Counted from the stretch's first letter, positions 12,341-23,990 are shown. The stretch: 64,000 nt of DNA from Boesenbergia rotunda (GCA_024364735.1 JAGFNQ010010061.1:38287-102286); one strand, 5' to 3'. Made by a program: numbers and translations. Notes: generated by a model not told the origin, from the sequence alone.

Positions 12341-14419
12341 AAAAATGAGTTTGTTTTATATATAAATTAAAAAATGTCTGCTATTTTTTTAAAATAAATA
12401 AATAAATAAATATTTAGTTATCGATACCATTAAAATTATTCAAATCTCTGTATATCATCTCAGAATTGCTCGTACTGTTTGTATTTTTGAATAGAAAATT
12501 GTGAGTCAAATAGTATTTGACAATTTAAAAAAAATGAAACGCTCAAAAATAATAATAATAAAGAGTACCTCTTAATTGTTTTTTACCTAAACTCTAAATA
12601 CAATGTACAAGATTCTACTTGCAAAACGCATTTCTACACTTATATTTAAAGATTGATTTATTTTAGAATAACATTGCACCTAGGTAAAATATTATGGGTA
12701 AAATCAAAAGTATATCCTTTATTGTGATTTTAGTAAAAAAACACTTGTTTTAAATAGAAATCTAAAATATCTTTATTTTAATATGAGAAGAAGAAAAAAC
12801 TGATCAGGTTTCATATTTCTATTCTTCATTTATCATCAATTCACTATCAGATAACTTTAGGAAGTCCAGATGGTCACAAGAATAGTCCAACACCATGAGT
12901 AATTAGAACGCTTAATTGCTAAGATATATAATTCGTCAATCCATTTATGACTTACCATAGCACAAGCACTAGGATGATCTTTATTTTAACCTAAGTAATT
13001 ATGGTAATATAGAATGAAATTATTTTAACTTAATTGAAATATAGGATCAAAATATTTTTTTTATTAATTTAGTTATCATTTTAACTTAATTAAAATGATT
13101 TTAAAATTATTATAATATTATAACCATAAATAAATTTTATTATTTTTTTAATTTAGGTACCTTAGTCTTGAGTTCGATAGATGGGCTACCTTCCTCCTAG
13201 TTTACCCCTCGGGTATATTCAAAAACACAAGTGATTTCTGATGTGACGATCCAATATTACGAGTAATTTGAGCACTATAGATATGTGATATGTGATATGG
13301 ACATGTGATATGCTCTGCAGAATTAAAACCTCAGGGCATGAATGTACTATCTTATCTTTTGCGGCTACCTTGTGTGTGTGTGTGGAGGATTTGTAGCAGT
13401 AGAAGGCGATTTACTCATCCTCAGTATTCTCGTCAATCTATCTCAAAATTAATATGGAGAAGGTAAATCACAAAAATTATTAGTCTAAACAATAACTAGC
13501 ATATAAGAGAGTGAGGATTTGTGATTTGTGATATAAAGGAGAGGCTCATTGACAAAAATGATAATCTTCATCTCAGGATCCTTGAAGATAATCTTACATG
13601 TTATGAATAGTATTTTGACTTAGCAGAGACTCTTTTATCAGAAAAAAATATACCCTAGTAATTAACGAGGTTTTTGTAATCTTAGGCGACCAATCTGGCC
13701 CATAGAAATTTTCCATCGGCCGCCAAGGTAAATTGAAAAATACTCACGACGGACGGTTCAGAAGCTCAGCGTTTCAGGATTCGCGTTCTATTTAGAGAAA
13801 AAAATTCATACAAAATATTCTATAATTAGAGATTGAATTATGAATATCTAAATTGATAATTAATTATGATTTCGCTGCATCGTAATAATCTTGAGGATAA
13901 GAAATATACTTTAGTGGGGCATAAGTGAGGAGAGTAGAATGATAGAGAGACGAACGTCTATGATTCATGACGAAAAGTAACGGATAACACACGAGGGTTG
14001 ATGATGTTAGTGGGAAGAAAAATAAATATTTGATCAAATAAATAAATGAAATTTCAAAGTACAGTCATAATTTCTACTCTGACTAACCCAAACCAAGTGG
14101 GCCGGGTCCACCATTCCTCTCCAAAGGTTAGGACCCATGTTAGACACATCGGACGTTATCTAACTAAACGGCGAACTAAAAACTATGAAATTCTCAGAAG
14201 GCCTATTAAATTTTAAAAAGATTATATTTACTTTTTATTTTACCTCTCTCATTGACTATTAACATTCAAACAATAATATTTTTATGATGCTGAATATTAA
14301 AAAACAACGAAAATGCAACATCATAATGTTGATGTTAAATTCAATATCATTGTGATATTGATCTTTCAATACAATTTCATATCTTCATGAAATTGATTAA
14401 TAATTAATATATAAATATT
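12341..14419. other. Intergenic stretch, nothing recognised
   Basis: AT-rich sequence between the mannosidase promoter and the repeats at 15 kb. No exon, RNA gene or transposon terminus could be supported; only a short GT run near 13370 and A/T homopolymers. Confidence 0.5.
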
Positions 14420-14707
14420 ATGATCATAAAATCTAAGGATCAAAATCTGACAAAATCAGTATACTCGTTTTCTCCACGTACTAACTACAGCATCCAGACT
14501 AATAGTTTTCGTGATTTACCTTCTCTGTATTATCTCAAAGATGGGTTGATGGGGATATTAGAAACGAATGAATTATTTTTTTACCATCCTAATACAACAT
14601 CATATTCTTGGGATTACGGTACAGTAAAAAAAAATTTAAATTATTATTTAGATATTTATAATTTACTTCTAACTGGGACGTATTTGAAAGATTTTTTGTT
14701 TGAATGA
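14420..14707 (+). other. Unrecognised 95-codon open frame, probably chance
   Basis: An ATG-started frame encoding a Tyr/Asn/Leu-rich product. No family is recognised and there is no splice or promoter context. Its residue make-up is what AT-rich random sequence gives. Kept only because it is the longest frame between 12.3 and 15 kb. Confidence 0.1.
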
Positions 14708-14985
14708 GATGCACAACATCTAACTTTTAGATGCTCCGTTACTAAGGCTTCCAGATTTTCTCTTTAGGCTAGTGGAAAATTTACGTAAAATTAGATCGAA
14801 TTCGATGTTATCTGTTTTATCAAAACATTTTTATGTAATATCATAATAATTGACCGACAAAATAAAATAAATAATAAAAATGTATTTTAAAGAATATAAA
14901 AATTAAATACACCTTTGAAATTTTACAATTTTAATTGCACGTCTTGATCAATTGTTGCTAAACTTTAACGTACAAGTGGTGCAAA

Positions 14986-14988
<3 letters not shown>

Positions 14989-15024
<36 letters not shown>
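14989..15024. repeat. (TA)18 microsatellite, left flank of palindromic element
   Basis: Uninterrupted TA repeat of 36 bp ending exactly where the palindromic element begins. A second TA run flanks the other side (15664-15687). Confidence 0.95.
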
Positions 15025-15025
<1 letters not shown>

Positions 15026-15663
15026 GGGTTTGATCACCCGTGCGACAAAAGACGTGCACTCGTGTGCAACAATATCGCCTGATCGGTCCCGTGACCGATC
15101 AGGCAAGAGCCTGATCAGTTCCGCGACCGATCAGGCGGGTTGTGCCTGATCGGTCACTTGACCGATCAGGCACTCTCCGAGGGCGCGAGCTGGTGACTAC
15201 CAATGATGGGCGGAGGGTGCAACGAGCCCGACGGGTATACCAATCTCTCTTGGTTATATAGTATGGTGTTCGGGGCGGCGACCGGAGACCGCCGTTGGTT
15301 AGCAATCCCCGACGGGTTCACCAATCCCTCTTGGTTATAGTATGGTGTTTGGGGCGCCGACCGGAGGCCGCCGTTAGTCACAAGCCCCGACGGATTCACC
15401 AATCCCTCTTGGTTATAGTATGGTGTTCGGGACGCCGGCCAGAGGCCGCCGTTGGTCAGCAAGCCCCGACGGGTTCACCAATCCCTCTTGGTTATAGTAT
15501 GGTGTTCGGGCGACGGCTGGAGGCCGCCGTTGGTCAGCAAGCCTCTCGGAGAGTGCTTAATCGGTCGCGGAACCGATCAGGCACTTTCCTGATCGGTCCC
15601 GCGACCGATCAGACGTCATTGTCGCGCACGGGCGCGCAATTTTTGTCGCGCGGGAGATCACTC
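15025..15663. mobile_element. Micron-like non-autonomous element inserted in a (TA)n microsatellite
   Basis: A 639 bp GC-rich block bounded on both sides by (TA)n. Its ends are long imperfect inverted repeats. The left end reads gatcacccgtgcgacaaaa; the reverse complement of the right end reads gatctcccgcgcgacaaaa, and the match continues inward through the GACCGATCAGG palindromes to CACTCTCCGAG (15171-15181 versus 15543-15553). The core holds four tandem copies of a 78-81 bp unit. No coding capacity is evident. In rice, the Micron MITE family is known to sit inside (TA)n microsatellites; assignment to that type is by analogy, since no sequence homology could be tested. Confidence 0.6.
15226..15541. 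repeat. Four tandem copies of a ~79 bp unit
   Basis: Units start near 15226, 15307, 15385 and 15464 (periods 81, 78 and 79). Each contains gacgggttcaccaatccctc or a close variant, then a ggtgttcgggg-like stretch and ggccgccgttggt. They form the core of the palindromic element and differ by scattered substitutions. Confidence 0.85.
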
Positions 15664-15687
15664 ATATATATATATATATATATATAT
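15664..15687. repeat. (AT)12 microsatellite, right flank of palindromic element
   Basis: Perfect AT repeat immediately right of the palindromic element; together with 14989-15024 it brackets the element. Confidence 0.95.
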
Positions 15688-16549
15688 TGGAAGTGAATGA
15701 CGGGGATGACGAATCATCAAAGTGCAGCCTACGATGACGATGATGGGAGAGAAGACATCGACGCCTGCGAAATTAACATGAGCATAAAGAGGATGCACTG
15801 GAAGAAGTTCCGATGGAGCCCTCTCCAATGCTCAAGTCAAAACTTCTTCTTTTACGCTCTATTTACTTCAAAGTGTAGATTAAAGAAAGAAAGAAATTCG
15901 TACCAGAAAGAATTCCTTAGAGAAAAGGAAAAGAATCTTTTATTTGACTTGCTTATTTACTTCAGTTGAGAAAGATGAATAGGATCAATCCATTACACCA
16001 TTTACATATAACAAAAAAAAGAAAACTAAATAATATATGGTCCAAAATATCCTTTTTTTCATTTTTAGATAAAAACTTAAAATTTTTTATTCAACTAAAA
16101 AAATATTAAAAATATTTAGAATTATGTTCTTAATATCTAATATTTTAATTTTATTTAAAAAATAATTTTATATTGAATCCATAATACATTTTTAATATTC
16201 ACATGATAAAAGAGTTTCTCTCAGAAAATAAAAAAATATTATACAAGTTGAATAAAGCGTGAAAAAGATATTATCTAGAAACGAAATAAAATATTAGTTA
16301 AGGTAAATCCTAAATGTTTTTAGAATGTTGTCATATATTAAAGTCAAAATACTTATACCATTATCATATATTTAAAATAAATTGTTAACAATAAACCCTA
16401 CTCATAAATAATCCATAATTATTACAAAATTATTACCAACTAAAAAATTAAACTGACTTTCATATGCTAATAATTACTAATAAGCCTATACTATGAATAC
16501 CTATCCAAATCTAACAAATTGCAATTATTCAAAGCATCACAATTCAAAA

Positions 16550-17477
16550 TTAGAAAGAAAACATTTTCTTTAGAAGAGCAAGACTCTTTTCCATTGGACA
16601 TCCCATAACAAGCATCATCTTCTCCTTATTCTCTCCTAGGAATAGATAGACATCAAGTATATTTTTCTCTGGAACACCAACCGAAACTAAATCTTTATAA
16701 AGTTTCTCATTTAACTTTTGTTGACGAAATGACTTATTCTTGATAACTGAACTTGAACGGTCAATTGCAGCAACAACGTCCTTGATATTTAAGTCGAGGG
16801 ATGAGATTTTCTTACTGCCATATGCATCAACGATGCAATTTTTCTCTTCTTTAATCCCTCGACAAATTGTGAACTATCAAGGTCCACTTCAGAAGTCACA
16901 TGTGCATCATCTCTTTGTTCTTCCTCTTGAATAATTTCAACATTTCTTTCAGCAGCAGTGGAAGCTCCTTGACCATTTGCTTTGTCATAAACGAATAACT
17001 CAAACAACTTCTCATAATGAGGTGCAGGGGTATATCTCCACTTTTTAATTTGGATTAGCCTAGATAAAAATAAAATTAATCATAAACATAGTAGTTATAT
17101 AAACTGACAAAATATAAAATGAAATATCTACTATTAATACTTACTTCAATAAGTTGCTTCCAAACTTCTTCCTCAGCCTCAAATCTCCTACTCTCAGCAT
17201 GCCATTGAACTCCACTTGCATTCTTAAATAAATCATAACACGAATTAAAATTAGTCTTCAATGTTTTCATTCTATTCTTCAAATGATCTTTTGTCAATGG
17301 AATTTTAGTCTTCTCACGGCAAATAGCAACCATTTCTTTGTATGCACTATACGTGAAAGTGCTACCTACTCGGTTGCCGTTAACTTGTCGATCTAACATA
17401 ACATCTATAAAAATGTTATCTATTTCATCAGTCCACTTAATCATATCCTTTTTTGCTTGTTCTACCATAGAACTCAT
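16550..17477 (-). pseudogene. Myb/SANT-like Harbinger accessory protein (ORF1), one frameshift
   Basis: In PIF/Harbinger elements the second protein binds DNA and helps import the transposase. Exon 1 (17477-17145) encodes a Myb/SANT-like domain: KWTDEIDNIFIDVMLD near residue 14, then LKNRMKTLKTNF and FEAEEEVWKQLIE. A GT donor follows at 17143-17144. The best in-frame acceptor puts exon 2 at 17040, starting WRYTPAPHYEKLFELF. The frame stops at 16789, but the -1 alternative frame continues from about 16840 to a stop at 16550-16552 with a plausible C-terminal region (SSLDLNIKDVVAAIDR.., VPEKNILDVYLFLG). A one-base deletion near the T5 run at 16839-16843 explains this. Exon 2 acceptor is inferred. 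Confidence 0.7.
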
Positions 17478-17749
17478 TCTTACTCGGTACCTACATCAAA
17501 TTCACATGTGACCCTGGGAAAAAAACAAAGTTTATATATAGTTACAAATTCATAACATTCAACTATATAATATTGAATTAACAAACATAATCAATGCATA
17601 AAAAATAATATCCAATCAAAGAACATCTAGTATTAAGATTTAACAATAACATGTTCAAAACATCACATTATTCAAATCAAACATTATTAATTTGTATGCT
17701 ACAGCAAACCATTCTCTTAATTTTTCTAATAAAACCAAATAAATCTTCT

Positions 17750-19150
17750 TTAGTTGTTATTGTAATCCGACCACATAATATTAGCTATGTTATCCCTGAT
17801 CATATTCCCTTGCCTCCAATCATCATCTTGTCTTTCATTGCAACTTACTTCATTGTCATAATTTGCACTCAATTTATGATCCACTTCACTAATTAACCTC
17901 TCGTCTGGATCTACCCCCATTAAGAAATTATGAAGAATACAACATGCTAAAATAATGTCTATGCGAATGCCAATTTCATAGTGAGGTTCTGTGCCGCTAG
18001 CAATAATGGGAAACCTCTTCTTTAAAACCCCAAAAGCTCTCTCGATTGCATTGCAAAGAGATGCATGTCTAAGATTGAATAACTCTTTTGCATTTGTAGG
18101 GTCACGTCTCGAGTATTCCTTTAAGTGATAACGAATTCCTCGATAAGGGGTAATTAAACCCCTTTTTAGCATAAACTCGGAGTCAACTAAATAGTATTTA
18201 CCTACCAACAAACAAAGAATATAGGTTAATCATATTTACTTCTAAACATTATCCACTGAACATTAATTGTAAACTAAATACCATGAGGAATTAATAATTT
18301 ATCACGTCTAGATAGAGCATTTTTGACGATTCGAGAATCAGATGCAGTTCCTTCCCACCCAGATAAGATATATGTGAACTTCAAGTCAAACGAGCATGCC
18401 GCCAACATATTTGTAGTTGGCCAATCATTTCTTCCTCTATATCTAGGTGCGTCTACATCAGATACCTTAACACACATATGAGTTCCATCTAATGCACCAA
18501 CACAATCCTATAATTAGGAGACAATGAGCATATTTAGCTACAAATTATCTTATAAACATTCTAAAATTCAAAATGATCAAAATGAGTGTTACCTTGAAGT
18601 AAGGGTAGAATCTACTGCTACTTTGTATAAGCGGAGGGATTTCCGATCCATCTGGTTGCTTTATAAATTCAGCATGAAGTCCAATAATGGCTTTTAAGAC
18701 TTCATGAAAATAATTATTAATAGTCCTTGTACTTCGACGAAAGAAAAAACTCAACTCTCGATGCTTGACATCATGACCAAGCAAATATAAAAACTTAGCA
18801 ACCTTCTCTTCAATACTTGAATTCCTATTCACTTTTACCCTTGTGTTATGCTTTAATAGTTCACACAAGCGAACAAAGCCATCCACACTTACCCTAAGAA
18901 TGCTACGACATGCCTCGTTAGATGTCATAAGGTTGTGCAACAAAATACGTCGTGCATTATCTTTTTGCTCATTATTTTCCATTAGACCTTTATCTACATA
19001 CTTATTCATATCCTTCAACATCATCACAAAAATAACTACATAATTTCTATTAATGAAAACTTCATCATCTGAACTCTCATCTAGACTATCAATGTTCTCT
19101 TCGTAATCATTAACATTTAGATTATCTCCTTCACTATTACCCCACTCCAT
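17750..19150 (-). CDS. PIF/Harbinger DDE transposase, three exons
   Basis: Exons 19150-18593, 18507-18282 and 18201-17750 join in frame with GT/AG borders and give 411 residues without a stop. ATG at 19148-19150 is chosen because the longer upstream frame begins only with TTG. The N-terminal part has a helix-turn-helix-like region (VAKFLYLLGHDVKHRELSFF). The DDE_Tnp_4 nuclease core is complete by eye: Asp in GALDGTH (exon 2), Asp in GTASDSRI (exon 2), Glu in NAIERAFGVLKKRFPI (exon 3). Introns of 85 and 80 bp are normal for plant members. Family members cut and paste the element and its MITE derivatives. No inactivating change was noticed, so the product could be active if its partner (one frameshift) is supplied in trans. 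Confidence 0.85.
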
Positions 19151-20039
19151 CGTCAAATCTGTAGAAAGATAAACAATAAAAATAGACTACTATAATAAAT
19201 TCAATAGCGTTGCCAAAAATATCGCTAAATTGTTCATTATAATAGTTAGAGGTATCAAAACAAGTCGATAATAAGATAATAACATCCTTTGAGTAGACAA
19301 TCCTAATCACCCTATACCAAAAATACTCACATACAATTATCAAAGAATAAGGTTCCATCTTTTTTTTCTACCATCTCAAGTGCATTACTGCTTCTTCTTC
19401 ATCACTACATGGACGAAGGACATGGAGACAAGGGGCATATTCTTATTTAAATAAATAAGGGTACCTTAGCAAACCCAGGCGCAAGTAATGCCAACCATAT
19501 GCATTGTACATGGCTTTAAACAGAAGATATGAGTCATGCTAATTTTTTTCAGCTATCCAGTAATCCAACATCAGGGTATGGCATCAAGAAGGCGTAAGCT
19601 CACTAGGCAATGGAACTAGGTCTTCAAAGTCAAGTTGCTTTCTCACACCAACATCCATCATCGTGTTGACAAATTTGAACATAAAAAGCTGGCAAAAGGT
19701 GCCAGATTTCCCTTCCTATGGAAATAGGAAGAAATAAATTTAGTAACATAAGATTGTTCTAGTTAAATTGGGGGTTAAGAGTGAGCTAGAAGGGGAAGAT
19801 TAATAGAATAATGTATGTAGAGCCAACTCATGCCATTTTATTAAACATTGAAACTTCTCCGACAGCAATATGGAAGACGAAAAGAAGATAGAAAACATAT
19901 TCACACACAATCATGCTAAGTAGACACATAGGGCCAAAATCGTAGTGGAATAAGCAAAAAATTGTACATAGTTTAATTGAAATCAGTAAGATCCAAACTT
20001 ACCGCAATCACAAAGCAGGAAAACCCACAGAGCAAGAAG

Positions 20040-20300
20040 AGGTCGTGGCGAAGTCGACAGGTGAGTCGAAATAAGGGATCCGGCGGAGAAGTCGACAGGT
20101 GAGGAGGGAGGAAGAAGAAGAGGCCGCGGGTGAGAAGAAAGAAGAAAATGACGATCCGGCGGAGGAGTTGGCGGGTGAGATCCGACGGAGGAGTCGGCGG
20201 GTGAGGAGGAAGACGAGTTCACGAGAGGAGGAGGATTCGCGAGTTGAGGGGGAAGAAGAGTTCGGCAGTGAGGAGGGGTTCGACAGCGGATCGCGTGTGA
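20040..20300. repeat. GC-rich degenerate tandem repeat in Harbinger 5' region
   Basis: Repeats of the type gatccggcggaggagttggcgggtgag occur about four to six times with variation, upstream of the transposase gene in its transcription sense. Open frames across it are repeat artefacts. Confidence 0.6.
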
Positions 20301-20547
20301 GGGAAGAATGATTCGGCAGATTATAAAAAGAAAAATGGATAAATACGTAATTTATTTATTTATTTTTCCTTCCCTCATCTTTCCGTCCAATTTGAAAGGG
20401 ATAATTTTTCCTCAGAAATTTATCCACCGATGGAATAGAATTTCCATCTATTTAAAATTTTTAAATCAAGTAAATAGAAGAAAATATTCCGCAGCGGAAA
20501 ATACTCCTTTATTTTAGTTCCCTCACCTCCAAGTAAACAGACCGTTA

Positions 20548-21698
20548 GGGAGAAGAGCAAGGAATCAAAGTACTCTAATTCTGAAAAGTTTACTCCTTTT
20601 ACCTGGATGCCGAGACATCTTAGTCATTGATTATTTGCTAGTTATCTTCCTCTGGTAACAAGCATCGTGACTATTAAGACCCTAATTACCAGGCGTTGCA
20701 AACAATAATTACCTAATGACTTTCCTGTTCTGGAAGGAGGAGAGAATACTTGAAGTCTGGTTCTCTTATCCCTACGCTGATTTTTGGGCTCCACCCTCCC
20801 GAGTCAGTCTCGGAGTCATATATCCCGAGTTGATCTCGGGGGCCTTCTTCCGTTCTCCCGAGATAGTCTCGGAAGCCTGATTCCCAATCTGACCTCGGGG
20901 GCCTTCTTCTGCTCTCCCGAGATAGTCTCGGGTGCCCGATTCCTGGTCTGACCTCAGGACACTAGTTTGGTGGGCCCTACCACGTAGCTTTCTTGCGCCA
21001 CGTGTCCCCCCCCTAATTGCCCATCTCTATCACAAGTCTCCCCTTCAAGTCTAATAGAAGGAAGTGGGGTTGACTGATTAGGTTGGTGGCGCAATGAGGG
21101 GAAGCACAGTATCTGCAGGGTCCATCTTACCATTCCTTCTTTCTTAATGACTTATCGGGTCTTAGGAATCGAAACATTTGTCACTTGGTTCAAAGCGGTC
21201 CTTTGAGTTAATCCAAGAGTCTTTGTAAGTTCCAAAGCCTTGTAATGATAGTTGTCCATCATCCATTAAGAGTGCATGGGGTATCTTAATGGCAGAGAGT
21301 GTTTCAACGAATAGAATACCGCCATATGGCAGGGTCCTTTCAGTGTGATTTTCCTCTGATACGCTTAGTCAGGTCATACCAATCGATGGCTATAATGAAC
21401 TATGATGCCTTGAGATATGCAGTTCTCACCGTCCACACGTCGTGCATCTATTCCTTCGCATGAAAGTTGCTCCTTCCCTAAAAAAAGGGGAGGTGAAAGC
21501 GGTCTTCGGTCTTCTTGTACTGCCGACTATCAGAACTTGCGCCTCCCGTCCCTGTCTGCTAGAGTTTTTTCTTGCTAGAGCTTCTTCTTCTGTGTAAGTC
21601 CCGTCCGCCTCCGTCTTCCTCTTTTCTTCACTATCACAGGCAAGGAAGGAAAGGGAAAGAAAGGTTAGGGTAGGAAAAAGAGACTTAAAGGGGAAGGG
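20548..21698 (+). mobile_element. Gypsy-type LTR/leader region with CCCGAG palindromes
   Basis: Precedes a gypsy-type gag-like gene in the same orientation. Between 20796 and 20955 there are repeated palindromes of the form CCCGAGATAGTCTCGGG within units of about 70 bp (ccttcttcYgYtctcccgag). A splice-like or transcribed leader rich in CT lies at 21540-21640. The exact LTR borders could not be fixed. Confidence 0.4.
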
Positions 21699-22713
21699 AT
21701 GTATTGTCCGAGGTGGTACGAAACCACTTCGTTGAAGGTCAAGCTGAACACCCTAAGGACCGCTTGTGAAGCATATGACATTCCGGTGGAGTTAGAGGTT
21801 AAGGTCCCCAGGATATACTAGTCCCCAGTAGAACCCCTCATAGGGTTTTACACCTTCACCCTAGGACAAGTAGAGTTTGGCCTTCGTTTTCCTATTCTTC
21901 CCTTTTTCATGGCCATCTCTGAGTATTTCGACATTCCTTTATACCAAATGGCTCCAAACGCCTTCGCTCAGATGGGCGGGGCATTTATTGTGTTCAAAAT
22001 ATTCAGCATACCCTTGACTTCTCGTTCCTTCCACTTCTTCTTCCTCCCCAACCTAGCCTCTAGGGGAGCCTTTAGCTTCACCGATCGCCCCGACCATAAA
22101 TTCATCGGAAGCCTCCCTTCCTCCCATAAGGGATGGAAGGAGCGCTTCTTTTTTATTCAACTTTCCGAGCGTCTCTTCTGCCCGACTCGCTGGCGAGAAC
22201 ACTTACCCTCTCCTCCATACTTGGGTGACTTCCAGCAGGACCAGGGGTATCAGCGAGCCAGGAGTATTTTGGCCAGAACGGAGTTCCATAACCCCAATTT
22301 GGTTCAATGTGAAGAACTCCTGTATTAGGCTGGGATTAGCATCAAACTCACCAGTCTTAGCCATAATCTCAATAAGACCACTTTTTCATTAAATGCTTAT
22401 CTATTCTAACTGATGTTCCATTGTTTGTGTGTTTACAAGGAACGTCATGCTATCCCGGGCTATGAGCAAGCGTTTCAAATGGGAGTTGGCAGATGAGCGG
22501 GTCCTTGCCCCTCCTCCAGCTCCTACTGTCCTGGTGGTCAAGCCCTCCGAGGACTCCGAGCAGACGCAAGACTAGGGGCCAACAACCTTGAAGCTGTCTT
22601 ACGCTCAGAAAGTTGATCCTTCTCCCATTCCCATTGGGGCACGAGGTGATGAGGAGGAACCACCAGCTCAGGTTCCTTTATCGGTGACCGAGTCGACCGG
22701 GAAAGCAGACTTC
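21699..22713 (+). pseudogene. Gypsy-type transposon gag-like protein (PF04195-like), decayed and truncated
   Basis: The reading frame from ATG 21699 runs to 22328 with one internal stop (TAG at about 21819). It contains the pattern of the plant 'putative gypsy type transposon' domain: FTLGQVEFGLRFPILPFF, then a MAPNAFAQMGGAFIVF segment. A probable intron follows (acceptor acaag at about 22440), then MLSRAMSKRFKWEL and a Pro-rich tail with another stop (near 22575). The 3' part is cut off at 22714 by insertion of a Sirevirus LTR. Domain assignment is from memory of the family pattern. Confidence 0.55.
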
Positions 22714-23829
22714 TGTTGGGGCAATCTATGGTCCAGAGTGACCATGTGTTTTGATGTTTGGGCAAAGAGTTCAAGTTAGGTTCACCCTTGTATTTGATAT
22801 GTGTATTTGAGTATGTAGATTTTGCAGGGTACACATGGACTTAGCTGGACGGCTTCGGGACCGATGAAGGATGACATGGGGAGACGAGTCGTGGGCTTGC
22901 ATGCATCCGAGGGACCGTGGACAAAGCAGGAACGATGAGCCGAGGGAAGCGCACTTCGAGGCATATGCAAAGGATGGCATGAGGAGATGAGTCGTGAGCT
23001 TGCATGCATCCGAGGGACGAGAGCCAAAGTCGAAGAAGGCTTGAAGGCAACAGGTCGAGGCTGCTGGAAGTGGGAATGATGAGCCGAGGGAAGCGCAGTT
23101 TGAGGCATACGCGAAGGATTGCATAGGGAGACGAGCCGTGGGCTCGCATGTATCCGAGGGACGAGAGACAAAAACAAAGAAGGCTTGAAGGCAACAGGTC
23201 GAGGCTGCTGGATGAAGGGTCAGCTGAGTCATGAGGGTTCGAGTGCTGAGAGAATTATACTCGGGAAGAGAAACCCTAGGTTTAGGGATGGATCAGTCAA
23301 CTGATACTTGGATCAGTCGACTGATGAAATGCACAGAAAGATCAGTCGACTGATCCTAGGATTAGTCGACTGATGGCGGCAGGAATTCGAACATTGGGAT
23401 GTAACGTTCGAATCCAAGTTGGACCAGTCGACTGGTAATGACTCTTTTTAGCTATGAGCTCTATTTAAGGGAGCTCGGTTTGGCTGGGAAAGGGTTGACG
23501 AAATAAACTTGGTTAGAGCTTATTAGTAGTCTCCTAGTGCTCAGGTGTCGTCGAGGGTTTGTGGCGAGGTTTCTCCACCCACAAGGAACGACAAGAGCTA
23601 GCCAGAGGTCTCCGGGGACTCATCCACCGACGGATTGGGATCGTTCACCTTACGAACAACCGTGGAGTAGTAGCTTTATCTCTGAACCACGTAAATCGGT
23701 TTGTCTCTTCTAGTTGTTAGTTTTAGTTATTTGTTATTCTGCTTGCGCACTAACAACGTGTAGGAAGAAAATCGCAATCGAAGTGGGTGATCGGTTATTC
23801 ACCCCTCTAGCCATACGACAAGGTCCCAA
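22714..23829 (+). mobile_element. Sirevirus-type 5' LTR (family 1)
   Basis: Starts TGTTGGGGCAATC and ends near a run of attcacccctctagcc shortly before a primer site at 23834. TATA-like tatttaag lies near 23462. The LTR contains several copies of the palindrome AGTCGACT between 23290 and 23432, a feature of Sirevirus LTRs. A related LTR of the same start type lies at 39691-40620. The expected terminal CA has decayed. Confidence 0.7.
22864..23220. repeat. Threefold ~120 bp tandem repeat inside LTR
   Basis: Units share gagacgagtcgtgggcttgc, gcatgcatccgagggac and gatgagccgagggaagcgca. They start near 22875, 22983 and 23108; the second and third also share gaaggcaacaggtcgaggct. Confidence 0.7.
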
Positions 23830-23833
23830 AAAG

Positions 23834-23845
23834 TGGTATTAGAGC
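23834..23845 (+). other. Primer-binding site, decayed (initiator Met-tRNA)
   Basis: TGGTATTAGAGC differs at one base from the plant Copia consensus TGGTATCAGAGC and lies just inside the LTR end. Confidence 0.75.
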
Positions 23846-23990
23846 GAGATTCACTCTTGTTGGAATAACCACCAAAAGAGCAAAGGTGCTAGAGGAAGAT
23901 GGATTTAGAAGGTCTGCTTGGATGGGATATTCGGATCCCACCTCCATATGATCGAGATGACTTCGATTATTAGAGGATGCGGTTAGAGAC

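Larger units (their letters stand above)
15855..20544 (-). mobile_element. PIF/Harbinger transposon, essentially complete
   Basis: A 4,690 bp element with the 3 bp target duplication TTA at 15852-15854 and 20545-20547, as expected for PIF/Harbinger (TWA targets). Left terminus cgctctatttacttca; reverse complement of the right terminus cggtctgtttacttgg (12 of 16 identical). It carries both standard genes on the minus strand: a DDE transposase (17750-19150) and a Myb/SANT-like protein (16550-17477). Sequences 15970-16549 and 19151-20040 inside the element are AT-rich and non-coding. Confidence 0.85.

Noticed and set aside
15226..15541. Regular ~79 bp repeats considered as a CRISPR-like array
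   Set aside because: Plant nuclear context, repeat units adjacent without unique spacers, and flanked by inverted ends of a transposon.
22771..23232. Overlapping long frames on the minus strand with repeated peptide segments
   Set aside because: They arise from the threefold tandem repeat inside a retrotransposon LTR, not from a gene.
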